Of a stretch of DNA of 64,000 nt, positions 52,600 to 60,095 are shown piece after piece. The position numbers and the translations under genes were made by a program. Origin of the DNA: Alcanivorax jadensis T9. Its GTDB lineage: Bacteria > Pseudomonadota > Gammaproteobacteria > Pseudomonadales > Alcanivoracaceae. The stretch spans positions 62,001 through 126,000 of the forward strand of contig NZ_ARXU01000003.1 of NCBI RefSeq assembly GCF_000756655.1, read 5' to 3'. Position 1 is the stretch's first letter. Each line of letters begins with the position of its first letter. Under the pieces are notes generated by a model that worked only from the letters and a program-made list of their open reading frames with translations, did not search any database and had not been told where the DNA came from.

Positions 52600-52994
52600 C
52601 ACTGTTACGCCCGATGCTGGCGCTGCTGCTGGCCGCGATGCTGGCGGCCTGTTCGGCCACCAATATGGGTCGCATGGAAGTGGATGAAGACGGCCAGACC
52701 ATCACCAAGGTCTATTCCAGCAACAGCCTGCTGGCCAGCCGTATTTCCGTGCAGGATCTGAAGCAAAAGACCGTGGGCGACCTGCTCTATATACAGGCCA
52801 CCCTGGAAAATGACTGGAAATTTGAACTGGATTTCCAATACAAGTTCAAATGGTTCGATAAGGATGGTTTCGAGCAGGCGCCGGAAGGCCAGCCCTGGCG
52901 GCAGGTGGTGATGGCGGGTCGTAGCCAGAACAGCGTCCAGGCCGTTGCCCCCAACCCGTCCGCGGTACGCTTTGAAATCTGGGTGCGCGAATAA
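52596..52994 (+). CDS. YcfL-like lipoprotein (DUF1425)
   Basis: Small lipoprotein, 132 aa. The signal peptide MTLLRPMLALLLAAMLAAC ends at the lipidated Cys19. The mature part is a single beta-sandwich-like domain with the family pattern LLYIQATLENDWKFELDFQY and KWFDKDGFEQ. In E. coli ycfL lies just before lpoB (ycfM), and the same order is kept here. It overlaps the COG3014 gene by four bases and is followed by lpoB. The function is unknown. Confidence 0.85.
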   Translation: MTLLRPMLALLLAAMLAACSATNMGRMEVDEDGQTITKVYSSNSLLASRISVQDLKQKTVGDLLYIQATLENDWKFELDFQYKFKWFDKDGFEQAPEGQPWRQVVMAGRSQNSVQAVAPNPSAVRFEIWVRE

Positions 52995-53032
52995 CGGTGC
53001 GCCTTTCTAAAGGGAACAAGGAGAAAATCATA

Positions 53033-53626
53033 ATGCTACGCGTACTTTCCATGCTGCTGCTGGGCAGCGCCCTGGCCCTGTCCGGCTGTGCCTCCAAGGT
53101 GGATTATGGTGATGCCCAGGCCCGCGAAACCGTCAACACGGATTTCGGCTCCACCGACCTGCAGATGATCGCCGCCAAGATGGTGGATGACATGATGGTG
53201 TTCCCGCCCATCGTGCAGATGACCCAGAACCGTCGTCCGGTGGTGTTTGTGGACCGCATCAAGAACAAGACCACCGAGCATGTGGACACCGAGTCCATTA
53301 CCGACACCATTCAGTCCAAGCTGATCAACTCCGGCAAGTTCCGTTTTGTGGACATGTCCGTGGTCGATCGTGTGCGTCAGCAGCTGGACTACCAGAGCGA
53401 TTCCGGCCTGGTGGATCCGTCCACTGCCGCCGCCATGGGCCGCCAGATCGGCGCCGAAATGATGATGTACGGTAACTTTTCCTCCATCGTCAAACGCGAT
53501 GGCAGCACCAAGGACGTCTACTACAAGTTCACCCTCAAGCTGCTCAACATCCAGACCGGCATCATCGAGTGGACCAACGAAAAAGAAATCCGCAAGACTC
53601 GCAGCAAGAGCCTGTTCGGGTTGTAA
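53033..53626 (+). CDS. lpoB: Penicillin-binding protein activator LpoB
   Basis: Outer-membrane lipoprotein, 197 aa, that in enterobacteria reaches through the periplasm to activate PBP1B. The signal peptide ends in LALSGC (Cys19). A short linker and the LpoB fold (TolB N-terminal-like) follow, with RRPVVFVDRIKNKTTEHVDT, INSGKFRFVDMSVVDRVRQQ and GRQIGAEMMMYGNFSSIVKR. AAGGAG lies about nine bases ahead of the ATG. The linker is short, so the protein may not span the periplasm as E. coli LpoB does. A perfect hairpin follows its stop. Confidence 0.88.
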   Translation: MLRVLSMLLLGSALALSGCASKVDYGDAQARETVNTDFGSTDLQMIAAKMVDDMMVFPPIVQMTQNRRPVVFVDRIKNKTTEHVDTESITDTIQSKLINSGKFRFVDMSVVDRVRQQLDYQSDSGLVDPSTAAAMGRQIGAEMMMYGNFSSIVKRDGSTKDVYYKFTLKLLNIQTGIIEWTNEKEIRKTRSKSLFGL

Positions 53627-53632
53627 GGACGC

Positions 53633-53663
53633 TGCACGCCACCGGTATTCCCGGTGGCGTGCA
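53633..53663 (+). terminator. Perfect hairpin between lpoB and the CsgG-like gene
   Basis: Thirteen-bp stem TGCACGCCACCGG / CCGGTGGCGTGCA with the loop TATTC, six bases after the lpoB stop. There is no T-run. It may lower expression of the downstream genes or stabilise the upstream mRNA. Confidence 0.6.
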
Positions 53664-53687
53664 TGCTAACCAGACATGGAGGCCGTT

Positions 53688-54983
53688 ATGACCAAGCACC
53701 TGTTCGCTCCGTTGTTTTTCATCCTGTTGCTGTGTGCGTCACTGGCCCAGGCAGCCACGGAAACCATTTCCGTGTCGGCCCGGGGTTACGGCGACAACCC
53801 GGAACAGGCCATGACCAATGCCCTGGTGGCGGCGGTGCGACAGGCTGGCGGGGTCAGCGTGGCGGTGGACCCGAACTTCCGCACCAATGTGCTGGAATGG
53901 GTGGTTCGCCAGCAGGGTGACGTGAGCACCTGGATCGGCAACAAAACCTCCGTGCCGGAGCCGCAGCTGCCTACCCTGGGCAATATCAAGAGTTACCAGG
54001 TGCAGTCGGTGAAGCAGGTAGAAGACGGCCTGTGGCAGGCCAACGTGCAGGCGGAGGTGCTTCGTCCCAAGACCCTGGGTGCGGACCGCTCGCACCTGCC
54101 CGGCATTGCCATCACCACCTTCGACAGCCGCAAGCCCCGCTATGATCTGGGCGACCTGCAGGTGCCGGCCAGCCAGGTGCAGCGTCAGTTGCGCGATGAT
54201 CTGGTTACCGCCTTTACCCAGTCCGGACGCTTCCGGGTGCTGGACCGGGCCAACCTGGATGCCATCGACCAGGAGCAGTCGGTGGTGCAGGAAGGCAGTG
54301 TGGCGCCGGAAGAGCTGGTCCGTCTGGGACAGCGCAAGGGGGCCGATCTACTGCTGGTAGGCACCATCGAGGACTTCAGCATTGGCGACAGCCAGCGGGA
54401 ATTCTACGGTGCCAAATTCTCCGGCTACGAACCGCGTATTCGTGTTCGTTATCGGCTGATCGACACCACCACCAGTGAAATTCTGTGGGCAGATCTGTTC
54501 GACTGGAACAAGTCGGAAGCCTCCATCCGTGAAGTGGCCCGTCAGCTCAATATCGACGACCGCAACCACCCGGAACGGCTGGCGGATGAGCTTTACCCGG
54601 CCATTGCCCGTGCCATGGCCGGTGCCGCCACGGACGTGCTCTACCCGGTGCAGATCATCAAGGTGCAGGGCGATACCGTCTTCCTCAGTCAGGGTCAGGG
54701 CCGGCTGGAGCAGGATGCCAGCATGCAGGTCTACCGCCCCGCCGGGGAAATGAAAGACCCGGACACCGGCCTGACCATCAAGCTGGAGGGCAACGCCCTG
54801 GCCACCCTGACGGTCACCGACGTGCGCCCGGATTATGGCGTAGCCCGTCTGGAAGGCCCGGCCAGTAGTGCTCTACAGGCGGGAGACCGGGTGCGAACCT
54901 CGCACCAGTCCAGCGCCTCGACGGCTCAACCTGCCGGGCAGCCGCCCAGCCCGGGCTCGTCGGAAGCACCGATTCAGTGGTAA
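53688..54983 (+). CDS. CsgG/HfaB-domain exported protein
   Basis: Periplasmic or outer-membrane-associated protein, 431 aa, with a cleavable signal peptide (LFAPLFFILLLCASLAQA) but no lipobox. The first part resembles the flagellar FlgT-like N-domain (GYGDNPEQAMTNALVAAVRQ). The CsgG fold follows at about residues 140-290: AITTFDSRKPRYDLGDLQVP, SGRFRVLDRANLDAIDQEQS, RKGADLLLVGTIEDFSIGDS. A C-terminal beta domain (FLSQGQGRLEQDASMQVYRP) also matches FlgT. Without a lipid anchor it is not a classical CsgG pore. GGAGG precedes the ATG at 53688. It is fourth in the envelope cluster. Confidence 0.83.
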   Translation: MTKHLFAPLFFILLLCASLAQAATETISVSARGYGDNPEQAMTNALVAAVRQAGGVSVAVDPNFRTNVLEWVVRQQGDVSTWIGNKTSVPEPQLPTLGNIKSYQVQSVKQVEDGLWQANVQAEVLRPKTLGADRSHLPGIAITTFDSRKPRYDLGDLQVPASQVQRQLRDDLVTAFTQSGRFRVLDRANLDAIDQEQSVVQEGSVAPEELVRLGQRKGADLLLVGTIEDFSIGDSQREFYGAKFSGYEPRIRVRYRLIDTTTSEILWADLFDWNKSEASIREVARQLNIDDRNHPERLADELYPAIARAMAGAATDVLYPVQIIKVQGDTVFLSQGQGRLEQDASMQVYRPAGEMKDPDTGLTIKLEGNALATLTVTDVRPDYGVARLEGPASSALQAGDRVRTSHQSSASTAQPAGQPPSPGSSEAPIQW

Positions 54984-55032
54984 CGACAAGCACCCTTCCC
55001 GGGGGCTTTTTATTGGCTCAGCCGGAGATAAC

Positions 55033-55440
55033 GTGTCCCGCCCCGACATCTTGCTGGTCTACGACAAGGAATGCCCGGCCTGCCATGCCTACTGCCAGGT
55101 GGTGCGGATTCGCGAAAGCGTGGGCGAGCTGCGCATCGTGGATGCCCGGGAAGACAGTGAGGTGATGCGCGAGATTACCGGTGCCGGCATGGATATCGAT
55201 CAGGGCATGGTGCTGAAGATGGGCGAGCAGCTTTACTACGGCGCCGACGCCATCCATGCCCTGGCCCTGATCGGCAGCCGCTCTGGCGTGTTTAACCGCT
55301 TCAACTACTGGATGTTCCGTTCCCGGCGCGTGTCGACAGTGCTCTACCCGCTACTGCGTTTCTTCCGCAACCTGCTGCTGAAACTGCTGGGCAAAACGCG
55401 CATCAACAACCTCAACCAGCCCGGCCGCGATCGCTTCTGA
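55033..55440 (+). CDS. DUF393 (DCC1-like) thiol-disulfide oxidoreductase family protein
   Basis: Thioredoxin-fold-like protein of 135 aa. The N-terminal ILLVYDKECPACHAYCQVVR has the D-x-x-C-x-x-C arrangement of the DUF393/DCC family, although Glu replaces the usual Asp before the first Cys. The C-terminal part is basic and hydrophobic (VLYPLLRFFRNLLLKLLGKT), suiting membrane association. GTG 55033 has GGAGATAA upstream. It starts 49 bases after the CsgG-like gene and may share its transcript. The redox partner is unknown. Confidence 0.8.
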   Translation: MSRPDILLVYDKECPACHAYCQVVRIRESVGELRIVDAREDSEVMREITGAGMDIDQGMVLKMGEQLYYGADAIHALALIGSRSGVFNRFNYWMFRSRRVSTVLYPLLRFFRNLLLKLLGKTRINNLNQPGRDRF

Positions 55441-55544
55441 TGCTTGCTGTTGAGTGCCTGCTCTCGTTCGCTTGATCGTGCCGCCTACAGAAAATTCAGC
55501 GATATCGACTTTGCTGCCTTGTGCTTGGGCGCAATCCTTTTTGC

Positions 55545-55988
55545 ATGGCGAAGCGATATCAGGGAAACCGTCTCAGGCAGGGGCGTTACTCCGAGGCGGG
55601 AAGGATTTATCACGTCACTGTGGTGACCAATGGGCGGCATCCTTGGTTTGAAGACGCACAGCATGCGCGAACCATGTGCCGGACATTGCTCTGGTCCGAT
55701 AAGCAAGGCATGACATCCTCATTCTGTTTTGTCGTGATGCCGGATCATATCCATTGGCTCTTTACGTTGGAGGGGAAGTACCCACTTTCCACAACCATGA
55801 ATCTCGTCAAAGGTAGGAGCGGTCGTTTGTCAGGGGGGCGCATCTGGCAAAGGGGCTACCACGACCATGCGATCCGCTACCAAGAATCGATCAAGGATAT
55901 TGCCCGTTATATCGTTGCCAATCCCTTGCGTGCCGGCCTGGTCAAATCCCTCAGATATTACCCTTACTGGAATGCGATGTGGCTTTGA
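55545..55988 (+). CDS. REP-associated tyrosine transposase (RAYT, IS200/Y1 type)
   Basis: HUH single-strand DNA transposase domain, 147 aa. The N-terminus EAGRIYHVTVVTNGRHPWF has the RAYT opening pattern. The metal-binding HUH pair is in VVMPDHIHWLFTLEG, and the likely nucleophile Tyr lies in IARYIVANPLRAGLV. RAYTs are domesticated relatives of IS200/IS605 transposases thought to copy REP elements. The stop is eight bases before a class B REP-like palindrome, and bases 55813-55825 inside the gene read GTAGGAGCGGTCG, like a REP arm. The start at 55545 lacks a strong ribosome site. No left/right IS ends are visible. Confidence 0.88.
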   Translation: MAKRYQGNRLRQGRYSEAGRIYHVTVVTNGRHPWFEDAQHARTMCRTLLWSDKQGMTSSFCFVVMPDHIHWLFTLEGKYPLSTTMNLVKGRSGRLSGGRIWQRGYHDHAIRYQESIKDIARYIVANPLRAGLVKSLRYYPYWNAMWL

Positions 55989-55996
55989 GGTTTGCT

Positions 55997-56091
55997 GTAG
56001 GAGCGCCACTTGAGGCGCGAAATATGCTTGCGACAAGACGATAGAACGGAGTGGTAAACCACACGGTTCGCGCCTCAAGTGGCGCTCCTAC
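55997..56091. repeat. REP-like palindrome, class B, next to the RAYT gene
   Basis: GTAGGAGCGCCACTTGAGGC and GCCTCAAGTGGCGCTCCTAC are perfect mirror images, extended by GCGAA / TTCGC, with about 45 bases between. It starts eight bases after the RAYT stop. Same design as 33379-33456. Confidence 0.88.
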
Positions 56092-56110
56092 AGGGCGGTT
56101 AGCAGGCCGT

Positions 56111-57370
56111 TCAGGTTGCTGATGTGGCGGCGGATGTGTTGATCCGCTTACGCTTTTTAATGGCCACCCGTGCCTTGCGCTTCTTCCACCAGATCACTAC
56201 GCCGGTAATCGACAGCATGGCCACGGCGATGCCCATGATCGATACGATGATGCGCCCTGGCATGCCGGCGATGCGCCCGGAGTGAAGCGGGAACTGAAGC
56301 TGGTTGAAGACGTCGGCGGCAGTGCCCTGCCAGGGGACTTCATCACCGATCAGATTGCCGTTCTCGCCGTCGTAATAGAGGCTTTTGACTTTCATGCCGC
56401 CGCTGTCATGGTCTTCGCCCGGGTAGTAGAAGCGCACCCCGAAGACGGCAAAATTGTCGCTGTAGAAGGTGTCGCCGATGGGCTCTTGCCAGTTGCGGTT
56501 ATCCGCTTCGGTGCGGGCCTTATCAAACAGGGCCGGCCAGCTTACCCGGGGTTCCACCGGGTCATGCAGGGCGGTGGGGGTGCGGGTCTCGAAAGGCCCG
56601 GGGGTGGTCTCTGAAACCATGGACATCACCGGGTAGAAAACTTCCCGATACAGGTTCAGGGAGAAAGAGGTAAAGGCCAGGATGAGTAGCAGGCCGAACA
56701 CCCACAGCCCTACTGCCGTATGCAGGTCAAAATTCAGTTTGTAGGCGCCGGCGCCGCGACGAATCATCCAGGCAGGCTTCCAGCGTTGCAGCCAGCTCTT
56801 GCCGCCCGCTTTGTGCGTACGACGCTTGCGCGGCAGGGTCAGCGCCATGGCGATAAAGGTATCGAACAGCCACACCATGGCTGCGGCGCCCATCAGCCAG
56901 ATGCCCCAGCGGTTGATGCCGTTCCACTCCGGCAGGTGCAGGGTGAAGTGCAGCTTGTAGAGGAAGGACATCAGGTGTTCCGGGTGCAGGGAAATCTTGC
57001 CCCACAGGCGTTTGCCGACGATCTCGCCGGTGACCGGATCCACGAAGGCGTGGTCGTAGTCCAGATCATAGCGCTGTCCGGTTTCCGGATTCTCCCGGGC
57101 ATCTACCCAGATCTCAGCGTTGTGGCCGGGTTCGGCGCCCAGGCTGAAGAAGCTGGCGCGCACCCGGGGGTCGGCCTCTTCCACCCGACGTACCAGTTCC
57201 AGCATGGGCAGGGGTTCCCCCTGGCTCTGGCTTTCAAACAGGTGCGGGTTGAGCCACTCGTCCAGTTCGTGGTCCCAGGAAATCAGTGCCCCGGTGAGGC
57301 CGGCAATAATCAGAAAGCCGGCGATAAAAAGGCCGAACCAGCGATGAAGAACCACCAGAATTGCGCGCAT
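56111..57370 (-). CDS. PepSY-associated TM helix membrane protein (PiuB-like)
   Basis: Inner-membrane protein, 419 aa, of the PepSY_TM family. The N-terminal helix VVLHRWFGLFIAGFLIIAGL with the conserved His-Arg-W and LTGALISWDHELDEWLNPHL is the hallmark. Further helices are near residues 155-180, 220-245 and 365-390, with PepSY-like loops between. The C-terminus is very basic (WWKKRKARVAIKKRKR). Such proteins often occur with siderophore receptors and may reduce ferric siderophore or process uptake in the periplasm. A Fur-box-like site lies about 42 bases upstream of the start, supporting iron control. Confidence 0.85.
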   Translation of the reverse strand: MRAILVVLHRWFGLFIAGFLIIAGLTGALISWDHELDEWLNPHLFESQSQGEPLPMLELVRRVEEADPRVRASFFSLGAEPGHNAEIWVDARENPETGQRYDLDYDHAFVDPVTGEIVGKRLWGKISLHPEHLMSFLYKLHFTLHLPEWNGINRWGIWLMGAAAMVWLFDTFIAMALTLPRKRRTHKAGGKSWLQRWKPAWMIRRGAGAYKLNFDLHTAVGLWVFGLLLILAFTSFSLNLYREVFYPVMSMVSETTPGPFETRTPTALHDPVEPRVSWPALFDKARTEADNRNWQEPIGDTFYSDNFAVFGVRFYYPGEDHDSGGMKVKSLYYDGENGNLIGDEVPWQGTAADVFNQLQFPLHSGRIAGMPGRIIVSIMGIAVAMLSITGVVIWWKKRKARVAIKKRKRINTSAATSAT

Positions 57371-57411
57371 GATGCACCTGTCACGATCAGACTGAGCGCA
57401 GCAGTCTAACA

Positions 57412-57435
57412 GTAATAAAAGTAATTCTCATTACG
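57412..57435 (-). promoter_or_regulatory. Fur-box-like site upstream of the PepSY gene
   Basis: On the minus strand it reads CGTAATGAGAATTACTTTTA then TTAC, resembling the Fur consensus of repeated ATAAT-type units with a central GAGAATTA core. It is 42 bases upstream of the PepSY start codon. Confidence 0.55.
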
Positions 57436-57443
57436 AAAGTGAC

Positions 57444-58046
57444 TCAGTCCTGTTGCTTGCGACTGCGCCACAGAGGATAGGGAATCCCGGCTACCCGGTT
57501 GATGATGAAGGCCTGGGCGACCAACAGGGCCACGGCGCTGATCAGTACCGGCAGTTGCTGCAGTTCGTGCATCAGGCCCAGGGAAACAATCAGTGATGTG
57601 GCTCCGGCCGGCGGATGGGCGACCCGGAACAGGATCATCAGCGCGCTGGTAAAGCCCAGTGACAGGCCGGCGGCCACCACCCGTGGCCATTCCACCCCGG
57701 TCAGGAAGGCGGCGGGGGCATCGTGCAGCCCGCATACCCACAGGGCGGCCCAACCACAGAGGGCGCCAATCACGTGGCCGCTGAGTACATTGCGCGGTGA
57801 GGCCGCTTCCGCCAGGGGCAGGTGGAATAACAAAAAAGCAGTGGCGCCCAGGGACGGAAAGATAAACGACTGCTGGGTTATCAGCGCGACGATGGCGATC
57901 AGGGCAATACTCAGCCCGCCGTTGACCAGATTGAACAGCGCCAGCACCAGGCGGGGGTTGAACCGCTGGCTCATCACATCCAGATGCAGTTGCCGCAGCA
58001 GGCCGCCGACCAGCTGCTGGCGCAGCCGGTCATTCTGTTCACTCAT
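57444..58046 (-). CDS. HPP family membrane protein
   Basis: Inner-membrane protein, 200 aa, of the HPP family, with four hydrophobic segments. The eponymous motif is in ILFRVAHPPAGATSLIVSLG near residue 155, and FIFPSLGATAFLLFHLPLAE with SPRNVLSGHVIGALCGW is also conserved. HPP proteins in cyanobacteria and plant plastids carry nitrite; the role in heterotrophs is unclear. ATG 58046 is chosen; the frame extends to 58121 with alternative starts at 58055 (GTG). It lies upstream of the PepSY gene in the same direction, with a Fur-box-like site between them. Confidence 0.82.
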   Translation of the reverse strand: MSEQNDRLRQQLVGGLLRQLHLDVMSQRFNPRLVLALFNLVNGGLSIALIAIVALITQQSFIFPSLGATAFLLFHLPLAEAASPRNVLSGHVIGALCGWAALWVCGLHDAPAAFLTGVEWPRVVAAGLSLGFTSALMILFRVAHPPAGATSLIVSLGLMHELQQLPVLISAVALLVAQAFIINRVAGIPYPLWRSRKQQD

Positions 58047-58199
58047 CTCGTGCACTAATCCGGGGCGAATAAAGAGCGCGCATGGTAAGGCTTTGGTAAT
58101 GGTTGAGCAATTTTGGTGCACGGCAGGCCGATAGCGCTTTTTAACAACGGCTAATGGGCAAATCCGCTAGCATGAGCGGATCAGAAAAAGGAGATCACC

Positions 58200-59972
58200 G
58201 TGGAAGGCTTTTTCTCTCAGGCGCTGGTTCTGCTGGCGGCTACGCTGTTGTTATTGCCGCTGTTCCAGCGATTGGGTCTGGGCAGCATTCTTGGCTATCT
58301 CGCCGCCGGGATTGTCGTGGGGCCTCTTGGGCTGGCGCTGGTCAGCGGCGGCACCGATGTGCTGCACTTCGCCGAGCTGGGGGTGGTGCTGATGCTGTTT
58401 CTGGTGGGGCTGGAACTGGCGCCGCAACAGCTGTGGGCGCAACGCCAACGGCTGGTGGGGCTGGGTGCCAGCCAGGTGATTCTCAGTGCCCTGCTGCTGG
58501 CCGGTGCCTTCCTGCTGCTGGGTTTCGAGACCAACGTTAGCCTGGCCATCGGCTTTACCCTGGCGCTGTCATCCACGGCTTTTGTGGTGCAGATGCTGGT
58601 GGAGAACAACCAGCTGGGCACGCCCCAGGGCCGCTCGGCGTTTTCCATTCTGTTGTTCCAGGACCTGGCGGTGATCCCGATCCTGCTGCTGTTGCCCCTG
58701 CTGGCCGGAGCGCAGGCGGGGGATGACAGCCCGCAGTTGCTGGCGGGGCTGGCGGCGCTGGCGGGCATGGTGCTGGCGGGTAAATACGCGCTGAATCCGT
58801 GGCTGGGCTGGCTGGCCAAACTGCGCAACCGGGAACTGATGATCGCCAGTGCGTTGATGCTGGTGCTGGGTGCCGCAGCACTGATGGAGCACCTGGGCCT
58901 GTCCATGGGCCTGGGGGCCTTTGTGGCCGGGGTGCTGCTGGCCAACTCGCCCTACCGGGAGCAACTGGAAACCGATATCCAGCCGTTCAAGAGCTTGCTG
59001 CTGGGCCTTTTCTTCCTGGCCATCGGCATGACCATGGATCTGCGTTTGCTGGTCGACAACCCTGGCGACATTGCGCTGTATCTACTGGTACTGCTGGGCG
59101 TGAAGGCGCTGGTGCTGGCGGTGATCAGCCGGGTACGCGGGGTGGAATGGCGCAATACCGCCCTGTTCGGCATCCTGCTCTGCCAGGGTGGTGAATTTGC
59201 CTTTGTGCTGTTTACCCAGGCTCAGGCGCTGAATCTGCTCGACAACACCCTGGTGGGTCAGCTCAATCTGGTGGTGGCCCTGTCCATGGCAGCCACCCCG
59301 CTGCTGTTAAAACTGGTGACCCTGCTGTGGCCGGAGCGCCGCACCAGCAGCTCCCGGCCGGATCTGGAAGCGGAAGATATGCCCGACCACCACCCGCGGG
59401 TGGTGATTGCCGGGCTGGGCCGTTTCGGCCAGATCACCGCGCGTATTCTGGTGGCACGCAAAATTCCCTTCACCGCGCTGGATTCCGACCCGGACGAAAT
59501 TGACATGCTGCGCCGCTACGGCAACGAAGTGTACTTCGGCGATGTGACTCGCCTGGACCTGTTGCGCAACGCTGGCCTGGAACACGCCAAAGTCATGGTG
59601 CTGGCTGTGGACGACGTGGATGCGTCGCTGAAAGCGGCGGAGCTGGTACGCCATCATTTCCCTGACGTGACTATCGTGGCGCGGGCCCGGGACCGGTTCC
59701 ACGCCTACAAACTTCATGCGCTGGGGGTGGAGCAGGTGATCCGCGAAACCTTCGAGTCCGCCCTGCTCAGTACCCGGCTGACGTTGATGCAACTGGGCGT
59801 GCCGGAATCCACTGCCATCGATCTGGTGCGCAGTTTCCGCGACCTGGACGAAAACCTGCTGCGTGAGCAGGTGGAACACCAGGACGATGGTGAAAAGTTG
59901 GTTGAGGCCAACCAGCGTGGGCGTGCGGAACTGCAGTCTCTGCTTTCCCAGGATGACGGCAATAGTCGATAA
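58200..59972 (+). CDS. KefC-type monovalent cation:proton antiporter (CPA2)
   Basis: Inner-membrane K+/H+ or Na+/H+ antiporter, 590 aa. Residues 1 to about 380 form the 12-13-helix CPA2 domain (FQRLGLGSILGYLAAGIVVG, LALSSTAFVVQMLVE, GAFVAGVLLANSPYREQLET). From about residue 400 a TrkA-N/RCK nucleotide-binding domain begins with RVVIAGLGRFGQITARILVA and ends near 510, as in glutathione-gated KefB/KefC. The ancillary protein KefF/KefG is not adjacent. GTG 58200 has AAGGAG seven bases upstream. It is divergent from the HPP gene. Confidence 0.92.
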   Translation: MEGFFSQALVLLAATLLLLPLFQRLGLGSILGYLAAGIVVGPLGLALVSGGTDVLHFAELGVVLMLFLVGLELAPQQLWAQRQRLVGLGASQVILSALLLAGAFLLLGFETNVSLAIGFTLALSSTAFVVQMLVENNQLGTPQGRSAFSILLFQDLAVIPILLLLPLLAGAQAGDDSPQLLAGLAALAGMVLAGKYALNPWLGWLAKLRNRELMIASALMLVLGAAALMEHLGLSMGLGAFVAGVLLANSPYREQLETDIQPFKSLLLGLFFLAIGMTMDLRLLVDNPGDIALYLLVLLGVKALVLAVISRVRGVEWRNTALFGILLCQGGEFAFVLFTQAQALNLLDNTLVGQLNLVVALSMAATPLLLKLVTLLWPERRTSSSRPDLEAEDMPDHHPRVVIAGLGRFGQITARILVARKIPFTALDSDPDEIDMLRRYGNEVYFGDVTRLDLLRNAGLEHAKVMVLAVDDVDASLKAAELVRHHFPDVTIVARARDRFHAYKLHALGVEQVIRETFESALLSTRLTLMQLGVPESTAIDLVRSFRDLDENLLREQVEHQDDGEKLVEANQRGRAELQSLLSQDDGNSR

Positions 59973-59978
59973 CGCTAT

Positions 59979-60006
59979 TGAGAACGGTTATCAAAATCAT
60001 TATGAT
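59979..60006 (+). promoter_or_regulatory. Fur-box-like site upstream of the TonB receptor
   Basis: TTGAGAACGGTTATCAAAAT followed by CATTATGATC: a GTTATC / ATCATTAT arrangement close to the Fur consensus, about 90 bases before the receptor ATG. No other candidate promoter is apparent in the 59973-60095 gap. Confidence 0.6.
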
Positions 60007-60095
60007 CCTTCGTCAGTTTCGGCTCACGGTGTTGTGGGGGCAGCGACCTTTCTGCCTGCGGGGCCGATATGTGTTTGAACTGACTGGGGTCTTCA

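Noticed and set aside
53688-54983. Curli secretion channel CsgG
   Set aside because: No lipobox, extra FlgT-like N- and C-terminal parts, and no csgA, csgB, csgE or csgF nearby.
55545-55988. Intact IS200/IS605 insertion sequence
   Set aside because: There is no TnpB partner and no IS-type left and right ends; the sequence pattern and adjacent palindrome fit a single-copy RAYT.
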